64,000 bases of DNA from Ovis canadensis. Taxonomy: Eukaryota; Chordata; Mammalia; Artiodactyla; Bovidae. Position 1 is the first letter of the stretch. Every line of letters begins with the position of its first letter. Of the stretch, positions 63,201 to 64,000 are shown piece after piece. A model generated the notes under the pieces. It was not told the origin of the DNA. It did no database searches and was given only the letters and a program-made list of their open reading frames with translations. Position numbers and translations under genes: made by a program. The stretch covers positions 18,516,501-18,580,500 of the forward strand of contig NC_091255.1 in the NCBI RefSeq assembly GCF_042477335.2, written 5' to 3'.

Positions 63201-63275
63201 GTTGTAGTGTCACATGATGAGAACCTAAAGAGATCAACAGGGATCAATGTAAACATCTCTGATCTCAAGTACTGT
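33128..63275 (+). CDS. GDPD1: GDPD1 (GDE4), lysophospholipase D of the GDPD family, 5' part
   Basis: Three coding exons, join(33128..33269, 50711..50753, 63140..63275), give residues 1-107 of a protein of about 314; the rest lies beyond the window. GDPD1/GDE4 cleaves lysophospholipids to lysophosphatidic acid, and N-acyl lysophosphatidylethanolamine to N-acylethanolamine, at internal membranes. Recognised by near-identity to mammalian GDPD1. An N-terminal membrane helix (about residues 4-25, [18 protein letters not shown]) precedes the catalytic domain. Visible catalytic residues are H45-R46 in HRGG, E51/E54-N55 in GENLENT, metal ligands E72 and D74 in [10 protein letters not shown], and H87 in VVSHDE. 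Start: ATG at 33128 with G at -3. All joins are GT-AG and keep frame (phase 1, phase 2, phase 0). Introns of 17.4 and 12.4 kb are transposon-rich. No disabling change seen. Confidence 0.96.
33881..34390. other. GDPD1 intron 1, proximal part, nothing recognised
   Basis: Falls from CpG-rich to AT-rich; no repeat or motif assigned. Confidence 0.4.
34391..34724 (-). mobile_element. BovB LINE 3' fragment
   Basis: 'cagtcagttcagtcactcag' through 'tcaggtggccaaagtattgg' to 'ggatctccttgcagg'. Confidence 0.95.
34806..34928 (+). mobile_element. tRNA-Glu-derived SINE, short copy
   Basis: Head 'gacttcccaggtggtccagt', a G-run in the loop and a 'ccaaaaaagagaaaaag' tail. Confidence 0.85.
35152..35419 (-). 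mobile_element. Bov-A2 SINE (dimer)
   Basis: Perfect 12-bp TSD 'ggtagtagtcct' at 35140-35151 and 35420-35431. Two reversed BovA monomers with 'aaagtgaagtcgctcagtca' between. Confidence 0.94.
35432..36480. other. GDPD1 intron 1 sequence with a MIR-like fragment
   Basis: A reversed MIR is likely at 36050-36200 ('gtttccttatctataaatgt', 'gttgttatgaggattaggtg'). The phrase 'agactgtgagttcctcaaga' at 36465 recalls L2. The rest is unrecognised. Confidence 0.45.
36496..36822 (-). mobile_element. Young ruminant L1 3' UTR (L1_BT-like), 5' truncated
   Basis: Poly(T) side, then the reversed 3' UTR ('acatgaacccccctcccacc', 'accagccccaagcatgctgc', 'ctgtcttgcatacagggtcg'). Perfect 15-bp TSD 'tcaagagcagatttt' at 36481-36495 and 36823-36837. 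Confidence 0.9.
37005..37118 (+). mobile_element. BovA monomer with (AGC)n tail
   Basis: Second-monomer type ('gagaatcccagggacgtaag') ending in AGC repeats. TSD 'cagtgtattgatgaa' (36990-37004) and 'cagtgtattaatgaa' (37119-37133), one mismatch. Confidence 0.92.
37134..38024. other. GDPD1 intron 1; old L1-like stretch at about 37230-37480
   Basis: Phrases such as 'agaaaatttagaaaatatag' and 'gtacatattttgaagta' recall reversed old L1 3' UTR. The remainder is unrecognised. Confidence 0.4.
38026..38243 (+). mobile_element. Bov-tA SINE
   Basis: Head 'tcttcccaggtggcattagt' with the long 'aggaggagatgtaggagatg' loop, then the BovA body to 'tgacttagcatgcacac'. Confidence 0.92.
38637..38909 (+). mobile_element. 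Bov-A2 SINE (dimer)
   Basis: Perfect TSD 'agtccttaaa' at 38627-38636 and 38910-38919. Two monomers and an (AGC)n tail. Confidence 0.94.
38920..39304. other. GDPD1 intron 1, nothing recognised
   Basis: AT-rich; no repeat assigned. Confidence 0.4.
39305..39522 (-). mobile_element. Bov-tA SINE
   Basis: A (TTG)n start passes into 'tttagttgctaagttgtgtc'. The reversed head ends 'gtgagctaccagggaaacc'. Confidence 0.92.
39523..40610. other. GDPD1 intron 1 sequence with MIR
   Basis: A reversed MIR is likely at 40300-40475 ('aaaagagtgggatctgaagt', 'gagagcactaagcacagtat'). The rest is unrecognised. Confidence 0.45.
40777..40985 (+). mobile_element. Bov-tA SINE inside BovB
   Basis: Head 'tatggctcagacggtaaagc', B-box 'ggttcgattcctgggtcagg', ends with 'ttcactttcactttca'. 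BovB resumes at about 40986. Confidence 0.92.
41187..41309 (-). mobile_element. BovA SINE fragment inside BovB
   Basis: 'gtgaagtcgctcagttgtgt' to 'gagtgggttgccatttcc'. It lacks the tRNA head. BovB coding resumes with 'ccaaagaatagcaaggagag'. Confidence 0.9.
42178..42765. other. GDPD1 intron 1; unassigned, possible MER5-like fragment
   Basis: A (TA)n run lies at about 42190-42207. A MER5-like phrase ('tgctcattagaaacatatct') lies near 42390. Not resolved. Confidence 0.35.
42770..44672 (-). mobile_element. L1 LINE 5' half: 5' UTR and ORF1 remnant
   Basis: The minus strand reads ORF1 remnants: an N-terminal [19 protein letters not shown] block (near 43770) and the coiled-coil block [19 protein letters not shown] (near 43530). 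The reverse of the RNA-binding domain follows toward 42950. A GC-rich 5' UTR occupies 43860-44672. Frames are broken and the 3' part is missing. This is one of the few 5' L1 ends in the window. Confidence 0.85.
44680..45112 (-). mobile_element. BovB LINE internal fragment with deletion
   Basis: 'tctctgcttttttaataagc' to 'gaatgaaagctgccctttt'. Around 44838 the sequence jumps from the thumb-region 'accgcaaagtgatgg' to the palm-region 'gaagcagaagtagatg', skipping several hundred bp of BovB. Confidence 0.9.
45110..45218 (+). mobile_element. tRNA-Glu-derived SINE, headless copy
   Basis: Starts mid-element ('ctggtcagggaacaagaccc') and ends 'agccaaataaataaataaat'. It abuts the BovB with no spacer. 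Confidence 0.75.
45291..45495 (+). mobile_element. Bov-tA SINE, probably recent
   Basis: Perfect 17-bp TSD 'aaaaactacgatttagg' at 45274-45290 and 45496-45512, and an uninterrupted A24 tail (45477-45500). The 5' end of the tRNA head is truncated. Confidence 0.94.
45545..45806 (+). mobile_element. L1 LINE 3' UTR end
   Basis: G-rich 'gtgggggagggtgggggagg' segment, then 'gttgtacggcagaaacaagc' and 'cagttatcctccaattaaag'. Confidence 0.85.
45857..46095 (+). mobile_element. BovB LINE 3' fragment
   Basis: 'gctgaaactccaatactttg' to 'cctagcgactgaacgaca'. Short TSD 'gtagcact' on both sides (about 45848 and 46105). Confidence 0.93.
46105..46279 (-). mobile_element. Old L1M-type 3' UTR fragment
   Basis: 'atcaaagtatcgaacatttc', 'aatcccttccccgtctaccc' and 'agaggtaaccactcctctga' follow the reversed old-L1 order. 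Confidence 0.55.
46288..47789 (+). mobile_element. Degenerate hAT-superfamily DNA transposon with transposase remnant
   Basis: The left terminus 'cagtggtcttcaaagtgtgg' and the right terminus (reverse complement 'tagcatttctcaaccatttt') resemble hAT inverted ends. They are flanked by 8-bp target duplications GTTTAAGA (46280-46287) and GTTTAAGG (47790-47797). The interior is the wreck of a ZBED/Charlie-like hAT transposase: phrases such as 'cttgaggaaaagcacttgtg', 'atgcatgggtgaaagatcca' and the C-terminal dimerisation block around 47235-47340 are still in order. Stops and frameshifts are frequent. A BovB interrupts it at 47510-47708. The family name is from memory and uncertain. Confidence 0.75.
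47510..47708 (-). mobile_element. BovB LINE 3' fragment nested in the hAT element
   Basis: 'ttgttgttcaattgctcatt' to 'cagcgtcagggtcttttc'. TSD 'taatggat' at 47502-47509 and 47709-47716. Confidence 0.92.
47805..48410 (-). mobile_element. L1 LINE 3' end
   Basis: 'aattgatttacagtgttgta', 'ttctgttttgtaaataagtt', 'acatatgatatttgtctttc' and 'gctgagtaatattccattga', the reversed 3' UTR and ORF2 end. Split by a BovA at 48011-48140. Confidence 0.85.
48011..48140 (+). mobile_element. BovA monomer inside L1
   Basis: TSD 'agtatgtatatt' (47999-48010) and 'agtgtgtatatt' (48141-48152). Body 'tggagaaggaaatagcaacc' to an (AC)n tail. Confidence 0.92.
48590..48700 (+). mobile_element. L1 LINE terminal 3' UTR
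   Basis: 'cagatgtatacctatggctg', 'gttgatgtatggcagaaacc' and 'ttatccttcaattaaaaata': the last ~110 bp of a ruminant L1. Confidence 0.85.
48819..48922 (-). mobile_element. tRNA-Glu-derived SINE, short copy
   Basis: A T-run, 'agctgcaatgtgcagcttgc' and head end 'ctggaccaccagggaattcc'. Confidence 0.8.
48923..50305. other. GDPD1 intron 1, nothing recognised
   Basis: AT-rich; an open frame at 49444-49704 has no recognisable content and is not called. Confidence 0.4.
50318..50537 (-). mobile_element. Bov-tA SINE near GDPD1 exon 2
   Basis: Perfect TSD 'tgattcttcctg' at 50306-50317 and 50538-50549. It ends 173 bp before the exon 2 acceptor. Confidence 0.94.
50711..50753 (+). CDS. GDPD1: GDPD1 coding exon 2 (43-bp micro-exon)
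   Basis: Acceptor 'gttttcacag' ends at 50710; donor CA|GTAAGT. Encodes [14 protein letters not shown] plus two bases of His62. It is short but carries essential Glu/Asn residues of the GDPD active site. Skipping it would shift the frame. Confidence 0.95.
50754..53228. other. GDPD1 intron 2, longest repeat-poor stretch
   Basis: About 2.5 kb of AT-rich DNA in which I recognise no BovB, SINE or young L1, only an (AC)n microsatellite near 51810. Old diverged repeats may be present but unseen. Confidence 0.4.
51812..51843. repeat. (CA)n microsatellite, interrupted
   Basis: Alternating CA with 'tata' and 'ccc' interruptions. Confidence 0.75.
53230..53442 (+). mobile_element. tRNA-Glu-derived SINE
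   Basis: Head 'gacttccctggtggtccagt', body with 'actactgagcccgcttgcca', tail 'aataagtaaataaac'. Confidence 0.92.
53471..53603 (+). mobile_element. BovA monomer
   Basis: Perfect TSD 'ttaagttatgaa' at 53459-53470 and 53604-53615. (CTTT)n tail. Confidence 0.93.
53616..54735. other. GDPD1 intron 2, nothing recognised
   Basis: AT-rich sequence without assignable features. Confidence 0.4.
54737..54785 (-). mobile_element. tRNA-Glu-derived SINE head fragment
   Basis: Only the reversed head remains: 'ccctggcaggcagattccca' and 'actaccaccaggaaagtcc'. Confidence 0.55.
54786..55385. other. GDPD1 intron 2, nothing recognised
   Basis: An (AC)n run lies near 55265; no other repeat assigned. Confidence 0.4.
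55386..55602 (+). mobile_element. Bov-tA SINE
   Basis: Head 'ggcttcccaggtggccctgg' with the long 'gagacgcaagagaccctggt' loop; body to 'ttagcaactaaacag'. Confidence 0.92.
55631..55893 (+). mobile_element. BovB LINE 3' fragment
   Basis: 'tgatgctaaagctgaggctg' to 'ggcaactgaacaacaaca'. TSD 'tggatcatcact' at about 55617 and 55896. Confidence 0.93.
55910..56724. other. GDPD1 intron 2; possible L2 fragment
   Basis: An L2-like phrase lies at about 56385-56470 ('gccagggcactaggaatgca', 'acagtaaacgagccatggtc'). The rest is unrecognised. Confidence 0.4.
56725..56857 (+). mobile_element. tRNA-Glu-derived SINE, short copy
   Basis: Head 'gacttccctggtggtccact', B-box 'ggttcagtccctggtgggga', tail 'agccaaataaataaatattt'. 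Confidence 0.9.
56941..56963. repeat. (TA)n microsatellite
   Basis: About ten TA units within the old L1 stretch. Confidence 0.85.
57298..57430 (-). mobile_element. BovA SINE inside L1M
   Basis: TSD 'tgtcataggg' (57288-57297) and 'tgtcataagg' (57431-57440). Body 'taagtcgttcagtcgtgtcc'. Confidence 0.92.
57800..57905 (+). mobile_element. MIR SINE
   Basis: 'taagtggcagagccaggatt' and 'tgaatgcaggctcccatgtc' are strong MIR core and tail phrases. Confidence 0.8.
57910..58708 (-). mobile_element. Old L1M-type 3' UTR pieces
   Basis: 'tattgaagtataactgacaa', 'gccatcttaaccatttttaa', 'ttatacaaccatcaccacta' and 'aggcctggtaaccaccatt'. At least two overlapping copies, both reversed. Confidence 0.75.
58720..60149 (-). 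mobile_element. BovB LINE, 3' 1.4 kb, left arm of inverted pair
   Basis: 'gttgttcaattgcttagtcg' at the 3' end to 'atcatcttttagcatttgaa' at the truncated 5' end. Perfect 11-bp TSD 'taaccaccatt' (58709-58719 and 60150-60160). The minus strand reads broken RT frames, including [19 protein letters not shown] and [14 protein letters not shown]. Confidence 0.95.
60160..62450 (-). mobile_element. Old L1M (ORF2 end and 3' UTR), split by BovB
   Basis: Left part 60160-60336. It continues at 61263 through 'tgatattgagcatctttttc', 'ggttgccttttgatgtgact'-like text, 'tgttgcctgtgcttttggtg', 'caacaccatttgttgaaatg' and 'tttcaagattgttttggcta' to about 62450. This is the standard order of the reversed ORF2 terminus of old L1. 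Confidence 0.8.
60350..61249 (+). mobile_element. BovB LINE, 3' 0.9 kb, right arm of inverted pair
   Basis: Perfect 13-bp TSD 'gaatgggagtgaa' at 60337-60349 and 61250-61262. It begins in the RT palm ([12 protein letters not shown] intact near 60490) and runs to the 3'-terminal 'ctgaactgaactg'. The frame is interrupted near 60655 and open again at 60738-61241. Confidence 0.96.
62528..62660 (+). mobile_element. MIR SINE
   Basis: 'ttttatagatgtggaaatat', 'aaagttacacagcaagttca' and 'ccaaatctcaacttctggtc'. Confidence 0.75.
62671..62884 (-). mobile_element. Bov-tA SINE near GDPD1 exon 3
   Basis: 'tgttgtttagtcactaagtc' to reversed head 'ctgagccaccagggaaacc'. It ends about 255 bp before exon 3. Confidence 0.92.
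63140..63275 (+). CDS. GDPD1: GDPD1 coding exon 3
   Basis: Acceptor 'tttcttcag' ends at 63139; donor TGT|GTAAGT. Residues 62-107 include [16 protein letters not shown] with metal ligands E72 and D74, and the second catalytic His87. It ends on a codon boundary at Cys107. Confidence 0.95.
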
Positions 63276-63838
63276 GTAAGTAAAAATGCATGATAAACTA
63301 ATAACAATAGGTATTTTAATAAGATTTTTTTAAATGGTAAGTGCCAGATAGCGCTTCAGTAAATAAGAAGAAAAGTTAAAGATTAATGAATGTCAAAGGA
63401 AACTTAAAAACTATTCTGACTTCCAGTGAGAATTTGTATTCATTGCATACATTTAAAGACTTATTTTGATAAATATTTCAACAAAATTACTGAAATGCTC
63501 AAATATAAAACTACTGAAGTTCAACTTGTTGCAAATATTCTACAATTTATTTGATTCAGATTATATATATGAACTAGTTTTAGTCTTTGGGAATAAGAAA
63601 AAACCCTTAAAAAATCTGATTTTAGTAGTTTATATGGTCATTATAGTAAACTGATAAATGGAAGAAAAACAATGCCTAATTCTACCACCTAAGGAAAACT
63701 TATGTCAGCAGGATACTATCTGTATATATACTCTGAATGTCTTTTATATGGTTGTGTTCTCATTGTATATTATTTATATTGTATTTTTAAACACTCTAAC
63801 ATTATGGCATGAGTTCAGTTTTTTCCTTTTTTTTAATA
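63276..63838. other. GDPD1 intron 3 (start), nothing recognised
   Basis: AT-rich; no exon or repeat assigned. Confidence 0.45.
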
Positions 63839-63839
63839 G

Positions 63840-64000
63840 ACTTTTGTTCTTTAGAAGAGTTATATCCACACAAAACTAAACAGAATATGTAGAGATTTCC
63901 CAAATACTTACCGCCCTAGCACAGGTACAGCCTCCCTCAACTATCAGCATCCTGCTCCCTAGTGGCACATTTGTTACAGTTGATGAGCCTACACTGACAC
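63840..64000 (-). mobile_element. Old L1M-type 3' UTR at window edge
   Basis: 'agtggcacatttgttacagt' and 'gatgagcctacactgacac' are the reverse complement of phrases found in the plus-strand L1M at 6320-6945. It continues beyond the window. Confidence 0.65.

Overview
The window is nuclear DNA of a pecoran ruminant, most likely a bovid. The evidence is the density of BovB LINEs, Bov-tA and Bov-A2 SINEs, tRNA-Glu SINEs and artiodactyl L1 tails. These families together occur only in ruminants. Two protein-coding genes lie in tandem on the plus strand. The gene pair and order match human 17q22 (cattle chromosome 19, from general knowledge).

Layout. Positions 1-9640 are repeat-rich intergenic DNA with no exon I can recognise. 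Positions 9641-14840 hold SMG8 complete: a compact promoter, four coding exons joined by GT-AG introns, a 1001-residue product, and poly(A) signals at 14754 and 14835. Positions 14841-32690 are intergenic. They contain a BovB nested in an L1, a second long BovB, many SINEs, and two LTR-like segments (29489-29945 and 31163-32012). Positions 32691-33880 are a CpG-rich promoter with a perfect NRF1-type motif. It leads into GDPD1, whose first three coding exons are at 33128-33269, 50711-50753 and 63140-63275. They encode residues 1-107, and the gene runs off the right edge. GDPD1 introns 1 (17.4 kb) and 2 (12.4 kb) are filled with transposons.

Function. SMG8 is a subunit of the SMG1-SMG8-SMG9 kinase complex of nonsense-mediated mRNA decay. 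GDPD1 (GDE4) is a membrane-anchored lysophospholipase D of the glycerophosphodiester phosphodiesterase family. No functional link between them is implied beyond conserved synteny.

No new gene system is evident. The most interesting structures are: an old hAT transposon in GDPD1 intron 1 with its 8-bp target duplication still visible and a BovB inside it; a head-to-head BovB pair in intron 2 that could fold into long dsRNA; a BovB with an internal ~505-bp tandem duplication; a BovB with a 5' inversion; a GC-rich in-frame Gly-Thr/Gly-Ala tract in SMG8; and an SMG8 intron-1 donor followed at once by an in-frame stop. Repeat boundaries were read by eye and are approximate unless a target-site duplication (TSD) is given. 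Family names come from remembered consensus features, not from a search.
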